The notes beneath the pieces were generated by a model. The model did not search any database. It saw only the letters and a list, made by a program, of their open reading frames with translations, and was not told where the DNA came from. This document shows positions 47,708-56,466 of a stretch of DNA of 64,000 nt, piece by piece. The translations under genes were made by a program, and so were the position numbers. Position 1 is the first letter of the stretch, and the number at the start of each line of letters is the position of its first letter. The stretch covers positions 175,759-239,758 of the forward strand of contig NZ_JAAZWC010000005.1 of NCBI RefSeq assembly GCF_013185195.1, written 5' to 3'. Origin of the DNA: Saccharibacillus qingshengii. GTDB lineage: Bacteria; Bacillota; Bacilli; Paenibacillales; Paenibacillaceae.

Positions 47708-47721
47708 ATTAAGCGCTTTCA
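47708..47721. promoter_or_regulatory. cre-like site
   Basis: ATTAAGCGCTTTCA matches the cre consensus TGWAANCGNTNWCA at 12 of 14 positions (mismatches in the first two). It lies 27 bp upstream of the -35 of the PfpI gene, a place where CcpA can activate; it could also serve the divergent zinc-ribbon gene. Confidence 0.5.
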
Positions 47722-47748
47722 AAAAAACATTTTTGGTTTTTTGCTTTT

Positions 47749-47777
47749 TTGCGGTGCTTCTTTCATCCTGTTACAAT
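47749..47777 (+). promoter_or_regulatory. PfpI-family gene promoter
   Basis: -35 TTGCGG (47749-47754), 17 nt, -10 TACAAT (47772-47777). Confidence 0.6.
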
Positions 47778-47831
47778 AAAAGAGGTGAAACATTCGTAGC
47801 CCCTACAAACAAAGGAAAGGATCGGTGACTT

Positions 47832-48368
47832 ATGCGTCTTGACGGAAAAAAAGTCATTGCATTGGTAGATGAGGAATTTGAAGATCTTGAGCTGTGGGTT
47901 CCCGTCTATCGCGTGCGCGAAGAAGGAGCCGAGGTCCATCTGGCCGGAGCGGAAAAAGGCAAAACTTATACAGGAAAATACGGCGTTCCCGCCGAAGCTG
48001 AATACGGATTCGACGAGCTGAGCAGCGCCGACTACGACGGTATTCTCGTACCGGGCGGATGGGCGCCGGACAAACTGCGCCGCTATCCGAAAGTCCTTCA
48101 GTTGGTGCGCGAGATGCATGAAGCCCAAAAGCCGATCGGACAAATCTGTCATGCCGGCTGGGTGTTGATCTCGGCCAAGATTCTGGACGGCGTTACGGTA
48201 ACCTCCACGCCGGGCATCCGCGACGATATGGAAAACGCCGGCGCGATCTGGAAAGATGAAGCCGTCGTTGTCGACGGCCATATCGTGTCCGCCCGCAGAC
48301 CGCCCGACCTGCCGCCTTACGGCAAAGCTTTCTGCGACGCGCTGGCCAATTCCAAAGCCGCCCAATAA
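47832..48368 (+). CDS. PfpI/DJ-1 family protein (YfkM-like general stress protein)
   Basis: 178-aa class I glutamine-amidotransferase-fold protein of the PfpI/YfkM/YraA group, which acts on damaged (glycated) proteins or as a deglycase/protease. Nucleophile elbow IGQICHAGW with the catalytic Cys; EEFEDLELWVPVYRV supplies the conserved Glu, and DGILVPGGWAPDKLR is typical. AAAGGA lies upstream of ATG 47832. The exact activity is debated for the family. Confidence 0.92.
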   Translation: MRLDGKKVIALVDEEFEDLELWVPVYRVREEGAEVHLAGAEKGKTYTGKYGVPAEAEYGFDELSSADYDGILVPGGWAPDKLRRYPKVLQLVREMHEAQKPIGQICHAGWVLISAKILDGVTVTSTPGIRDDMENAGAIWKDEAVVVDGHIVSARRPPDLPPYGKAFCDALANSKAAQ

Positions 48369-48421
48369 AAACGTCTCTCTCGTTTTATGAACAGCCCGGA
48401 ATCACGTGTCAAAACACATGC

Positions 48422-48458
48422 AAAAAACCGCTCCCGATCAAGTCGAGGGCGGTTTTTT
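48422..48458. terminator. terminator between PfpI gene and ptsI
   Basis: AAAAAACCGC and GCGGTTTTTT arms with an imperfect inner stem; works in both directions for these convergent genes. Confidence 0.85.
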
Positions 48459-48492
48459 GCTGTCCTGTAGGGTGCTGTAGATTAACAAGCCT

Positions 48493-50223
48493 TTATCTCT
48501 CCGCGACCGGGATCACGAATTCGGACAGCAGCCGTTCGATCTCGCCCGAGCGGCCCAGTCCGAAGCACTGGCGGCCCGTTTCCCGGGCCTCGGCCGCCGA
48601 CGTGTTCAGCACGCGGTGCTTGACGCGCAGCAGCGACTGCGGCGACATACTGAGCTTGCTGATGCCGAGTTCCAGCCAGATCGGGATCGCCCGTTCGTCG
48701 CCGGCCAGCTCGCCGCAGACGCTCACTTCGATTCCCCGCTCGCGTGCCGCATTTACGGTCATGCGCAGCATCCGCAGTACGGCGGGATGATACGGATGAT
48801 ACATATGCGCAATCTGCTCGTTCATCCGGTCGACCGCGAGTACGTACTGCACCAGATCGTTTGTGCCAATACTGAAAAAGTCGACTTCTTCCGCCAGCAG
48901 ATCCGCAATCGCGGCCGCCGCCGGCACTTCAATCATGATGCCGACCGGAATATCCGCGTTGTAGGCTTCTCCCCGGTCGTCCAACTGCTCCATGGCCCGT
49001 TTCAACAAAGCTTTGGCCTGCAGCACTTCATCCACCGAAGAGATCATCGGATACAGCACGCGCACCTCGCCGAACGCGCTGGCGCGCAGAATGGCCCGAA
49101 GCTGTGTCAGGAACAGGTCCGGCCGGTCCAGACTGATCCGGATTGCCCGGTAGCCGAGAAACGGATTGTCTTCTTCCGGAAGCGCGAAATAATCGAGCTG
49201 TTTGTCGCCGCCGATATCCAGGGTCCGGATCACGACCGGCTGCCCGGCCGCCCCCTGCGCAATACGGCGGTAGACGTCGAACTGTTCGTCTTCGCTCGGG
49301 AATTCCGAACGGTCCATATACAGGAACTCGGTTCGGAACAGACCCACTCCCTGGGCGCCGTGCTTGAGCGACGTTTCCAGTTCCCGCAGCGAGCTGATGT
49401 TCGCCGCAAGCGTCAAGTGCTCTCCGTCGCGGGTGACCGCATCGACTTGGGCCAACAGCTGCAGCTGTTCTTTTTTGCGCTGAAGCTTTCTTTGTTTCTC
49501 TTCGTATACGCGCTGCGTCTCTTCGTCGGGATCAATGAACACCACGCCTTCTTCGCCGTCGATGACCAGCAGCTCGCCGGTCTGGAACGGCTCTTCGCGC
49601 CTGCCTTCGAGGCCCGCTACCAGCGGGATCCCGATCGCGCGCGACATAATTGCCGAATGCGACGTCTTGCCGCCGATCAGCGTGACAATACCGAGCACAT
49701 GCTTCGGATTGAGATGCACCAGCTGGGAAGGCGACAGTTCTTTGGCGACCAGAATATACGGCTGCGTGTCGGAAGGAAGTTTGATCTCGGGTGCTCCGAG
49801 CAGATGCTTGAGCAGGCGGTTGCCCACATCCTTGATGTCGGTCGCGCGTTCCTTCATATATTCGTCGTCGAGCAGGTCGAACATGGTGACGAAGTGATCG
49901 ATCGCTTCCTTGACCGCCACTTCCGCCGCCTTGTACTGCCGCTCGATAATCCCTTTGATTTCGCTCATGAATACCGGATCTTCCAGGATCGCCAGATGGG
50001 CATCGAAGATACTCGATTCCTCCGGTCCGACCATTTCCTTGACCTCTTTTTTCATGTCCTCGATCTCGCAGCGGGATGTGCGGATGCCTTCGGTCAAACG
50101 TTCGAATTCGCGCGTCAGATCGACAACATCCATCTTCTGATCCGGCACATCCCATTCCCATGTCGGCAGAACGAAAGCTCTGCCGATCGCTACGCCGGGT
50201 GCGGCTCCGATACCGATTATCAT
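48493..50223 (-). CDS. ptsI: PTS enzyme I (phosphoenolpyruvate-protein phosphotransferase)
   Basis: Takes phosphate from PEP and passes it to HPr. 576 aa, family length. Active-site His in GGKTSHSAIMSRAIGIPLVAG; PEP-binding TEFLYMDRSEFP, ISSVDEV, GTNDLVQYVLAVDR, and the catalytic Cys in VCGELAGD. Its ATG overlaps the ptsG stop by 4 nt (ATGA); the ribosome site is made by the GGA GGG GGA GGA codons of the PtsG Gly-tail. No ptsH is adjacent. Confidence 0.97.
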   Translation of the reverse strand: MIIGIGAAPGVAIGRAFVLPTWEWDVPDQKMDVVDLTREFERLTEGIRTSRCEIEDMKKEVKEMVGPEESSIFDAHLAILEDPVFMSEIKGIIERQYKAAEVAVKEAIDHFVTMFDLLDDEYMKERATDIKDVGNRLLKHLLGAPEIKLPSDTQPYILVAKELSPSQLVHLNPKHVLGIVTLIGGKTSHSAIMSRAIGIPLVAGLEGRREEPFQTGELLVIDGEEGVVFIDPDEETQRVYEEKQRKLQRKKEQLQLLAQVDAVTRDGEHLTLAANISSLRELETSLKHGAQGVGLFRTEFLYMDRSEFPSEDEQFDVYRRIAQGAAGQPVVIRTLDIGGDKQLDYFALPEEDNPFLGYRAIRISLDRPDLFLTQLRAILRASAFGEVRVLYPMISSVDEVLQAKALLKRAMEQLDDRGEAYNADIPVGIMIEVPAAAAIADLLAEEVDFFSIGTNDLVQYVLAVDRMNEQIAHMYHPYHPAVLRMLRMTVNAARERGIEVSVCGELAGDERAIPIWLELGISKLSMSPQSLLRVKHRVLNTSAAEARETGRQCFGLGRSGEIERLLSEFVIPVAER

Positions 50224-52109
50224 CTTCCTCCCCCTCCCGTTTCTCTATCTTTATCGTACAGCACGACCGACATGACCGAGGCCTGTCCTTTTTTGACCGT
50301 TTTGAACGGCGCGAAACTCCAGGACCGTACGCGATCCGGATTCGTGATCAGCATGGGCGTGGCGAGCGATTTGGCTTTTTCCCGCAGCAGCGGCAGATCG
50401 AAACGGATCAGCAGCTGTCCGGGTTCCACGATATCGCCTACTTCGACAAAAGCCTTGAACGCGCCTTCGATATGCGAAGTATCGATTCCGATATGCAGCA
50501 GCACATCGACATCTTCGTTCGTCCGGATCCCAAGCGCGTGCTGCGTCGGATAAATATGCAGCACCGTGCCGGCTACCGGCGATACCAGCTCGTCTTTTTC
50601 AGGAATAAAAGCGACTCCGTCGCCGACCAGTTTCTTGGCAAAAATCTGATCCGGCACTTCGTCGAGCGGCATCATCCGGCCCTGCACCGGCGAAGCGAAC
50701 AGCACGTGATCCAGCTCGCGGTCGATCAGCTTGTTGATCTCTTCGCGGATCAGCTCCGAGTACGTGCCGAAGACGACCTGCACATTACCGCCGCCAAGCC
50801 GGATCAAACCCGCGGAACCCAGCGATTTGAGCGCGTGTCCGTCGATCTTCCGATCGCTTTTGACGGTAAGTCTCAGACGGGTGATACAGGCCTGGACCTG
50901 AACGATGTTGTCTCTTCCGCCCAGCGCCTGCAAAATCAGCGGAGCGCGGTAAGGAATATTACCGGCCCAATCTTCAAGCGTCGAGCCTTCTTCGCGTCCC
51001 GGCGTCGGAATCTGAAATTTGCGGATCGCCCAGCGGAACAGCATATAATAGCCCAGTCCGTATACGATCCCGATCGGAATCAGCAGCCAGCCGTTTGTCG
51101 ATAGATGGAAATTGAGCACGAAATCGATCAGCCCCGCCGAATACGAGAATCCGTGGTGAATATCCAGCGCGTAGGTCAGCCACATGGCAAATCCTGCGAG
51201 TACGGCGTGCAGGGCGAACAGGAACGGAGAAGCGAACAGGAACGCGAATTCGATCTGCTCCGACACGCCGGTCAGCAAACAGACCAGTGCGGCGCGAACG
51301 AACGTTTTGCGCACTTTCGGTTTCAAATCCTCGCGCGCTTCGTGAATTACCGCCATCGCCGTTGCGGGCAGCGCAAACATCATGATCGGGAACAAGCCCG
51401 CCATGAAGAACCCTGCGGTCGGATCTCCGGCGAAGAAGCGCGGCAGGTCGCCCTGCACGATCATGCCCGATGCGGTCTCGTAAGAACCGAATTGGAACCA
51501 GACCACGTTATTCAGCAGATGATGCAGCCCAAAAGCCGACAGCACCCGGTACAAAATACCGTATACGAACAATCCGAAGCCGCCTGTGGCCTGCACTTCG
51601 AGATGCATGAGATTGATCAGCGCCTGAAGCAGCGGACCGATCGCAAGCATGGCAAAAGCGAACAGCGCCGACAGCAGCCCCATAAACAGCAGCACGAAAC
51701 GCGATCCGCCAAAAAACTGGATCGTTTCGGGAAGTTTGAGATCTTTGAAGCGATTGTACAGTGCGCCCGCGATTACGCCGAGCAGAATACCGATCAGCGT
51801 CGTCGGCTGAATCTGTCCGTTTGCAAAATGATCGATGACCCGCTCGTAGATGGTCATGCCCAGCAGTGCCGCCAAACCGGCATAACCCGCCTGATTGGCA
51901 AGGCCGAGAGCCACCCCTACGGCAAACAGATAAGGCAGATAGAGCAGAACGCCCGATCCGGCCACGTTTAACGCTTCGGACACGCTCGGAAGCCCCCAGA
52001 CCTCCCAGGGAAGACTGCCCACACTGAGCAGAATGGCTGCCGCAGGCAGAACCATTGTCGGGATCATCACGGCCCGGCCAAGCTGTTGAAGCGAACCTAA
52101 CCAATTCAA
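50220..52109 (-). CDS. PTS EIICBA sugar permease (glucose/GlcNAc family)
   Basis: Membrane transporter that phosphorylates its sugar during uptake. 629 aa in the order EIIC (~1-385, about ten spans), EIIB (~400-480, active Cys in QACITRLRL), EIIA (~490-629, LLHIGIDTSHIEG with the phospho-His). EIIC residues NNVVWFQFG and TGVSEQIEFAFLFASP are typical for glucose/glucosamine/GlcNAc permeases; the substrate is not certain. The start is probably TTG 52109, 5 nt after GGAGAGGGG; no ATG fits. The predicted transcript has a leader of only ~20 nt, so no antiterminator structure is expected. Confidence 0.93.
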   Translation of the reverse strand: MNWLGSLQQLGRAVMIPTMVLPAAAILLSVGSLPWEVWGLPSVSEALNVAGSGVLLYLPYLFAVGVALGLANQAGYAGLAALLGMTIYERVIDHFANGQIQPTTLIGILLGVIAGALYNRFKDLKLPETIQFFGGSRFVLLFMGLLSALFAFAMLAIGPLLQALINLMHLEVQATGGFGLFVYGILYRVLSAFGLHHLLNNVVWFQFGSYETASGMIVQGDLPRFFAGDPTAGFFMAGLFPIMMFALPATAMAVIHEAREDLKPKVRKTFVRAALVCLLTGVSEQIEFAFLFASPFLFALHAVLAGFAMWLTYALDIHHGFSYSAGLIDFVLNFHLSTNGWLLIPIGIVYGLGYYMLFRWAIRKFQIPTPGREEGSTLEDWAGNIPYRAPLILQALGGRDNIVQVQACITRLRLTVKSDRKIDGHALKSLGSAGLIRLGGGNVQVVFGTYSELIREEINKLIDRELDHVLFASPVQGRMMPLDEVPDQIFAKKLVGDGVAFIPEKDELVSPVAGTVLHIYPTQHALGIRTNEDVDVLLHIGIDTSHIEGAFKAFVEVGDIVEPGQLLIRFDLPLLREKAKSLATPMLITNPDRVRSWSFAPFKTVKKGQASVMSVVLYDKDRETGGGGR

Positions 52110-52136
52110 AGATGCCCCTCTCCTCTCTTCCTACAA

Positions 52137-52165
52137 ATGTTAAGCTTTGAAGGATTGTTTGTCAA
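52137..52165 (-). promoter_or_regulatory. ptsG-ptsI promoter
   Basis: Minus-strand TTGACA (52160-52165), 17 nt, TAACAT (52137-52142). No cre site with a central CG overlaps it. Confidence 0.75.
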
Positions 52166-52240
52166 AGCATTTACGGCGTTTTTTCGCGCGGGAATAAGGT
52201 TCCTGCCCCAGAGCTGCAGCGCCTGTTCCCGAAGCGGGAA

Positions 52241-52284
52241 AACAAAAACGGCACCTCGCGATCGGGGATCGCTTGGCACCGTTT
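52241..52284 (-). terminator. terminator after the CoA-binding protein gene
   Basis: AAACGGTGCC pairs (two G-U) with GGTGCCGTTT around an inner GCGATC/GATCGC stem, followed on the minus strand by TTGTTTT. It separates the aroA unit from ptsG. Confidence 0.8.
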
Positions 52285-52364
52285 GAATCAAGCATTTGCA
52301 GAAGGCTGGTGTCAAAAAGTCGGGCTCGCCCAAACGCTGCGAAGTTCTCAGCGAAAAAGCAGGT

Positions 52365-52799
52365 TCAGCGCCGGGAACCGGCGCCGGTAACAGCGTCTTC
52401 GACTTTGATGCAGCGGTCCATGATGACGGTGAGACCGGCATCGCCCGCAATCTGCGCGGCTTCTTCGCTGAAGACGCCGGACTGGAGCCACAGCGTCTTC
52501 GCGCCGACTTCCACGGATTCGCGGGCGACGTCGGCGCAGAACTCGCTGCGGCGGAACACGTCGACGATGTCGATCGGCTCGGGCACATCGGCAAGCGAAG
52601 CATAGCAGGTCTCGCCGAGAATGGTGTCTCCGGCTGCCGTCGGGTTCACCGGAATGATCCGGTAACCCCGCGACTGCATCGCTTGGGCTACCATATAAGA
52701 TGTCCGATCCGTCTTGTCGGACAGTCCGACAACCGCAATATTCCCGGCTGCCTCGAGCAGTTCGCCGATCCGTTCACGGCTTGGATTTTGAAAAGGCAT
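52365..52799 (-). CDS. CoA-binding domain protein (YccU type)
   Basis: 144-aa Rossmann-fold protein of the CoA_binding_2 family. GNIAVVGLSDKTDRTSYMVAQAMQSRGYRIIPVNP, then PIDIVDVFRRSE and AKTLWLQSGVFSEEAAQIA and a conserved Cys in MDRCIK. Binds CoA or a related nucleotide; the cellular role is unknown. AAGGAGG precedes ATG 52799. It follows aroA by 37 nt, probably in one transcript. Confidence 0.92.
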   Translation of the reverse strand: MPFQNPSRERIGELLEAAGNIAVVGLSDKTDRTSYMVAQAMQSRGYRIIPVNPTAAGDTILGETCYASLADVPEPIDIVDVFRRSEFCADVARESVEVGAKTLWLQSGVFSEEAAQIAGDAGLTVIMDRCIKVEDAVTGAGSRR

Positions 52800-52836
52800 G
52801 GCTGTTTCCTCCTTGGGTCCTGGGATAAGCTTTCGC

Positions 52837-54129
52837 TTATTCTTTTACCCATTCGACGTTGGCGCCAAGCGCAATCATGTCGTCAAAAAAGCCCGGGTAC
52901 GATTTGGCAACGTGATGCGCATCCGTAATCGTAATCGGCTGCTCGGCGCGCAGACCCACGATCGTCAGCGCCATAATCACGCGATGGTCGTAATGCGAAT
53001 CGATGCGGACGCCGCCCGCCACGCCCTGCGGACGCCCGTGCACGATAATCTCGCTCTGCGTTTCTTCCACATCCGCGCCGGCTTTGCGCAGTTCGGCCAG
53101 GTAATCGGTAATCCGGTCGCACTCTTTGTAGCGCAGGTTCTCCACATTGTAGAAACGCGAAGTCCCTTCCGCGAACACGGCCGCCGCCACCATGGCAAGC
53201 ACGGCATCGGTCGCCGCGTCACCGTCGAACTCGACCGCTTTGAGTGCGCCGGTTCCCCGGACGACCACAATATCGTGCTCATGACTCAGCGGCGCTTCCA
53301 TCATGCGCAGCACGTCGACGACGGCGCGCTCGCCTTGGCGGCTGTGTACGGCCAGGCGGCGAACCGTGACATCGGAAGGCAGCACAGCGGCTGCGGACAG
53401 AATCGCCGCCGATCCCGGGTAATCCCCCTGCACCGCGTATTCGCCGGCCCGGTAAGTTTGTCCACCGGGTACTCGGAAGCAGGAATAGTCTCCGTCGGCT
53501 TCGACTTGGATCCCGGACTGCTCCAGGACTTCAAGCGTCTGGCCGACCACGACTTTCGACTTCAAATCTCCCGTGACCGTAATTACGCTGTCTTCTTCAA
53601 GCAGCGGAGTCAGGAACAGCAGGGCACTGAGATACTGGGAGCTGACCTCGCCGGATACCGTGATCGCTCCGCCTTTGACAGGGCCTTTGACCGTAATCGG
53701 CAGTCTGCCGCCGTTATGGTCGATCTGCGCGCCCATCTGCTGCAGCGCTTCGATCAGATCGTCGTGCGGACGTTTGCCAAGCGAATCGGGATACGTATTG
53801 ACGAAATGGACGTCTTCCGACAGCGCCGACACAGCCAGCAGAAAACGCAGGACCGCACCCGCGTTGCCGACATTCAGCTCGGCGACCCGCTTGGGGTTCC
53901 GCCCGAACCCCTTGATGACGATCTTCTCGTCGTCTTCTTCCAGTTCCGCTCCGAGCTCCGCAATGCAGCGGCGCATGGCGTCGCTGTCTTCGCTGTGCGC
54001 GGGAAAGCGTACAATACTTGTTCCTTCCGCCAAAGCGGCGGCAAGCAGATAACGGGTCGTATAGTTTTTGGACGATAAAGCTTCAATGGCGCCTTCCAGT
54101 CTCTCTGTACGTCTGACAATCACATCCAT
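52837..54129 (-). CDS. aroA: EPSP synthase (3-phosphoshikimate 1-carboxyvinyltransferase), atypical type
   Basis: Sixth step of the shikimate pathway. ATG 54129 follows GGAGGAG; a longer upstream frame is spurious. 430 aa. The substrate motif is SSKNYTTRYLLAAAL, with Lys and Arg at the positions of E. coli Lys22 and Arg27. NAGAVLRFL replaces NAGTAMRPL, so Gly96 is kept but Thr97 and Pro101 are changed. SLGKRPHDDLIEAL, RYKECDRITDYLAELRKAG and DSHYDHRVIMALTIVGLR complete the active site. UDP-GlcNAc enolpyruvyl transferase (MurA) is less likely because the RxxKECDR motif is present. Confidence 0.93.
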   Translation of the reverse strand: MDVIVRRTERLEGAIEALSSKNYTTRYLLAAALAEGTSIVRFPAHSEDSDAMRRCIAELGAELEEDDEKIVIKGFGRNPKRVAELNVGNAGAVLRFLLAVSALSEDVHFVNTYPDSLGKRPHDDLIEALQQMGAQIDHNGGRLPITVKGPVKGGAITVSGEVSSQYLSALLFLTPLLEEDSVITVTGDLKSKVVVGQTLEVLEQSGIQVEADGDYSCFRVPGGQTYRAGEYAVQGDYPGSAAILSAAAVLPSDVTVRRLAVHSRQGERAVVDVLRMMEAPLSHEHDIVVVRGTGALKAVEFDGDAATDAVLAMVAAAVFAEGTSRFYNVENLRYKECDRITDYLAELRKAGADVEETQSEIIVHGRPQGVAGGVRIDSHYDHRVIMALTIVGLRAEQPITITDAHHVAKSYPGFFDDMIALGANVEWVKE

Positions 54130-54161
54130 GACGATTCTCCTCCGGGCTTGTGGGTTTGGAT

Positions 54162-54191
54162 TTGACACAAGTTTTTGATATTGGCTATCAT
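54162..54191 (+). promoter_or_regulatory. rhodanese gene promoter
   Basis: -35 TTGACA (54162-54167), 18 nt, -10 TATCAT (54186-54191). Confidence 0.75.
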
Positions 54192-54222
54192 GAACATATC
54201 CCAACCGAAAGGCAGGAAAGCC

Positions 54223-54525
54223 ATGAATCCCATTGCACAGATTGAACCTTCGGAGCTGCGCGAGCGGATCGAACGGGGCGATGCCCCGCTGATGATCGAC
54301 GTACGCGAGCCCGAAGAAGTTGCCCAGGGCATGATCCCCGGTGCCGTTCATATCCCTCTCGGCCAACTGGCCGGACGATTGGACGAACTCGATCCCGACC
54401 GCGAAACGGTATTTATCTGCCGCAGCGGTTACCGCAGCGAACGCGCCTGCGAATATCTGGAGCAGTCCGGCTTCGACAAAGTGGTCAATATGACCGGCGG
54501 CATGCTCGAATGGAACGAAGAATAA
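54223..54525 (+). CDS. single-domain rhodanese-like protein
   Basis: 100-aa sulfurtransferase domain, cytoplasmic. APLMIDVREPEEVAQGMIPGAVHIPLGQL and the active-site loop ICRSGYRS with the catalytic Cys. ATG 54223 follows CAGGAAAG; the in-frame ATGs at 54175 and 54190 lie before or in the predicted transcription start. The sulfur acceptor is unknown. Divergent from aroA. Confidence 0.94.
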   Translation: MNPIAQIEPSELRERIERGDAPLMIDVREPEEVAQGMIPGAVHIPLGQLAGRLDELDPDRETVFICRSGYRSERACEYLEQSGFDKVVNMTGGMLEWNEE

Positions 54526-54537
54526 GCACAGTGATGC

Positions 54538-54562
54538 AAAAAGAGCCTTCGGGCTCTTTTTT
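54538..54562 (+). terminator. rhodanese gene terminator
   Basis: GAGCC-ttcg-GGCTC tetraloop hairpin with A5 before and T6 after. Confidence 0.93.
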
Positions 54563-54716
54563 GTGCCTGCTGCGGCCAATCCGTCCCAATCGCATCGAAT
54601 TTCCTTTTTCCACTATACACGTTTCCGCATGTCCATTCAATCATTAGACGCTGTAAAGCGCTAAATCAACCTTGGATACCGAAGCTTTCGCTGCCCTAGG
54701 TATGAAAAAGCAAAAG

Positions 54717-54763
54717 AAAAAGCGGCCGAGGGCAGTCCCGAAAGACGGCCCCCGCCGCTTTTT
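54717..54763 (-). terminator. gnd terminator
   Basis: AAAAAGCGGC / GCCGCTTTTT outer stem with an inner GGGC/GCCC pairing, 43 nt after the gnd stop. Confidence 0.88.
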
Positions 54764-54805
54764 GTCGTTTGAAAAGTTCCCTTTCGGGCGCTTAACGAAC
54801 GATGA

Positions 54806-56257
54806 TTATTGGTTTTTGGTGCCCGGCAGATCAAGCGTACCGTTGTCCAGGTCGAGCCACTCGTGGTGGAAGACGCCTTCTTTGTCCACGCGCTTGAACG
54901 TGTGGGCGCCGAAGTAATCGCGCTGCGCCTGCAGCAGGTTCGCCGGCAGACGTTCCGTGCGGTAGCTGTCGTAGTAAGCCAGTGCGCTTGCGAAGCCCGG
55001 AACCGGAATCCCGTTCATGACGGCCGAAGCGATCACTTTACGCCACGAATCCTGGTAGTTCTCGATGACGTCTTTGAAATAATCGTCGAGAAGCAGGTTT
55101 GCAAGTTCGCCGTTTTTCTCGTAAGCGTCTTTGATGTTCTGCAGGAACTGCGAACGGATGATGCAGCCGCCGCGGAAGATCATCGCGATTTTGCCGTACT
55201 GCAGATCCCAGCCGTATTCGTCGGAAGCGGCACGCATCTGCGCGAAGCCCTGTGCGTACGATACGATTTTGCTCGCGAACAGCGCTTTGCGCACATTCTC
55301 GATGAACTCGGCGCGATCGCCCGAGAAGGCTTCCGTTTTCGGTCCGCTGAGCACTTTGCTTGCCGCTACGCGCTCTTCTTTCATGGCGGACAGGAAACGC
55401 GCAAATACGGATTCCGTAATCATGGACAGCGGAACGCCGAGATCAAGCGCGCTTTGGCTGGTCCATTTGCCTGTGCCTTTTTGACCGGCGGAGTCGAGGA
55501 TCACGTCGACCATCGCTTTGCCCGTTTCTTCGTCTTTTTGCGAGAAGATGTCGGTCGTGATCTCGATCAGGTAGCTGTCGAGTTCGCCCTTGTTCCATTC
55601 GCCGAAGATTTGGTGCAGCTCGTCCGTGTCGGCGCCGACCACGTCTTTGAGCAGGTGGTAAGCTTCGCCGATCAGCTGCATGTCGCCGTACTCGATGCCG
55701 TTGTGCACCATCTTGACATAGTGGCCTGCGCCGCCGGGTCCGATGTATGTACAGCAAGGTTCGCCGTCCACGTGAGCCGAAATCGAAGTCAGGATCGGCT
55801 CGACCAGTTCATACGCGCTTTTCGGTCCGCCCGGCATGATCGCAGGGCCTTTGAGCGCGCCTTCTTCGCCGCCCGATACGCCTGTGCCGATAAAACGGAA
55901 ACCTTGGCCTTCAAGGTCGTCGCTGCGGCGCTGCGTGTCCGGGAAGTAGGCGTTGCCGCCGTCGATGATGATGTCGCCCTGATCCAGGAAAGGAATCAGC
56001 TGCTCGATCGTCGCGTCCGTTGCAGGACCCGCTTGAACCATGATCAGGATCTTGCGCGGCACTTCAAGGGATTGAACGAATTCTTCCACCGAGAATGTGC
56101 CTACGAGATTCTTGCCTTTGGCTTCCTCGACCAGATCGTGCGTCTTCTGCGGGGAGCGGTTATATACCGAGACGGTAAAACCTTTGCTTTCGATATTGAG
56201 CGCCAGATTTTTGCCCATGACGGCAAGGCCGACTACGCCAATTTGCTGTTTCGACAT
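54806..56257 (-). CDS. gnd: 6-phosphogluconate dehydrogenase (decarboxylating), NADP type
   Basis: Oxidises 6-phosphogluconate to ribulose 5-phosphate and CO2. 483 aa. Rossmann start [40 protein letters not shown]; substrate motif [19 protein letters not shown]; catalytic [32 protein letters not shown]. Monocistronic with a good promoter. rpe, the next step, is at 7.5 kb. Confidence 0.98.
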   Translation of the reverse strand: MSKQQIGVVGLAVMGKNLALNIESKGFTVSVYNRSPQKTHDLVEEAKGKNLVGTFSVEEFVQSLEVPRKILIMVQAGPATDATIEQLIPFLDQGDIIIDGGNAYFPDTQRRSDDLEGQGFRFIGTGVSGGEEGALKGPAIMPGGPKSAYELVEPILTSISAHVDGEPCCTYIGPGGAGHYVKMVHNGIEYGDMQLIGEAYHLLKDVVGADTDELHQIFGEWNKGELDSYLIEITTDIFSQKDEETGKAMVDVILDSAGQKGTGKWTSQSALDLGVPLSMITESVFARFLSAMKEERVAASKVLSGPKTEAFSGDRAEFIENVRKALFASKIVSYAQGFAQMRAASDEYGWDLQYGKIAMIFRGGCIIRSQFLQNIKDAYEKNGELANLLLDDYFKDVIENYQDSWRKVIASAVMNGIPVPGFASALAYYDSYRTERLPANLLQAQRDYFGAHTFKRVDKEGVFHHEWLDLDNGTLDLPGTKNQ

Positions 56258-56305
56258 TTTAGGTTCTCCATCCTTTGCGTATGAAATAGGGTTGCAATAA
56301 TTTTC

Positions 56306-56334
56306 ATTGTACTCGTTTTGTTTAGTAAAGTGAA
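56306..56334 (-). promoter_or_regulatory. gnd promoter
   Basis: Minus-strand TTCACT (56329-56334), 17 nt, TACAAT (56306-56311). Confidence 0.65.
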
Positions 56335-56400
56335 GTCCTCGGAATTGCTCTTCATGAAGCCTTCATGATGTGTTCCACTTGCTTGCAGCCTTTCGCTTCG

Positions 56401-56409
56401 TGCTATAAT
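56401..56409 (+). promoter_or_regulatory. yktB extended -10 promoter
   Basis: TGC-TATAAT (56401-56409) about 57 nt before the start; -35 candidates have 15- or 19-nt spacing only. Confidence 0.45.
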
Positions 56410-56466
56410 GGCCGTTGAATCGCCTGCGGGTTCTCCGGGAACCGCATTTTTGAAAGGGGCATGAAC

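Noticed and set aside
52110..52240. GlcT-type antitermination leader for ptsG
   Set aside because: The promoter at 52137-52165 leaves a leader of about 20 nt; the hairpins nearby belong to the upstream gene's terminator.
54130..54579. 150-codon extension of AroA
   Set aside because: It runs through the divergent rhodanese gene; ATG 54129 has a strong ribosome site.
54653..54666. cre-like GTAAAGCGCTAAAT
   Set aside because: Only 10 of 14 matches to the consensus and located downstream of gnd and of the rhodanese gene, not near a promoter.
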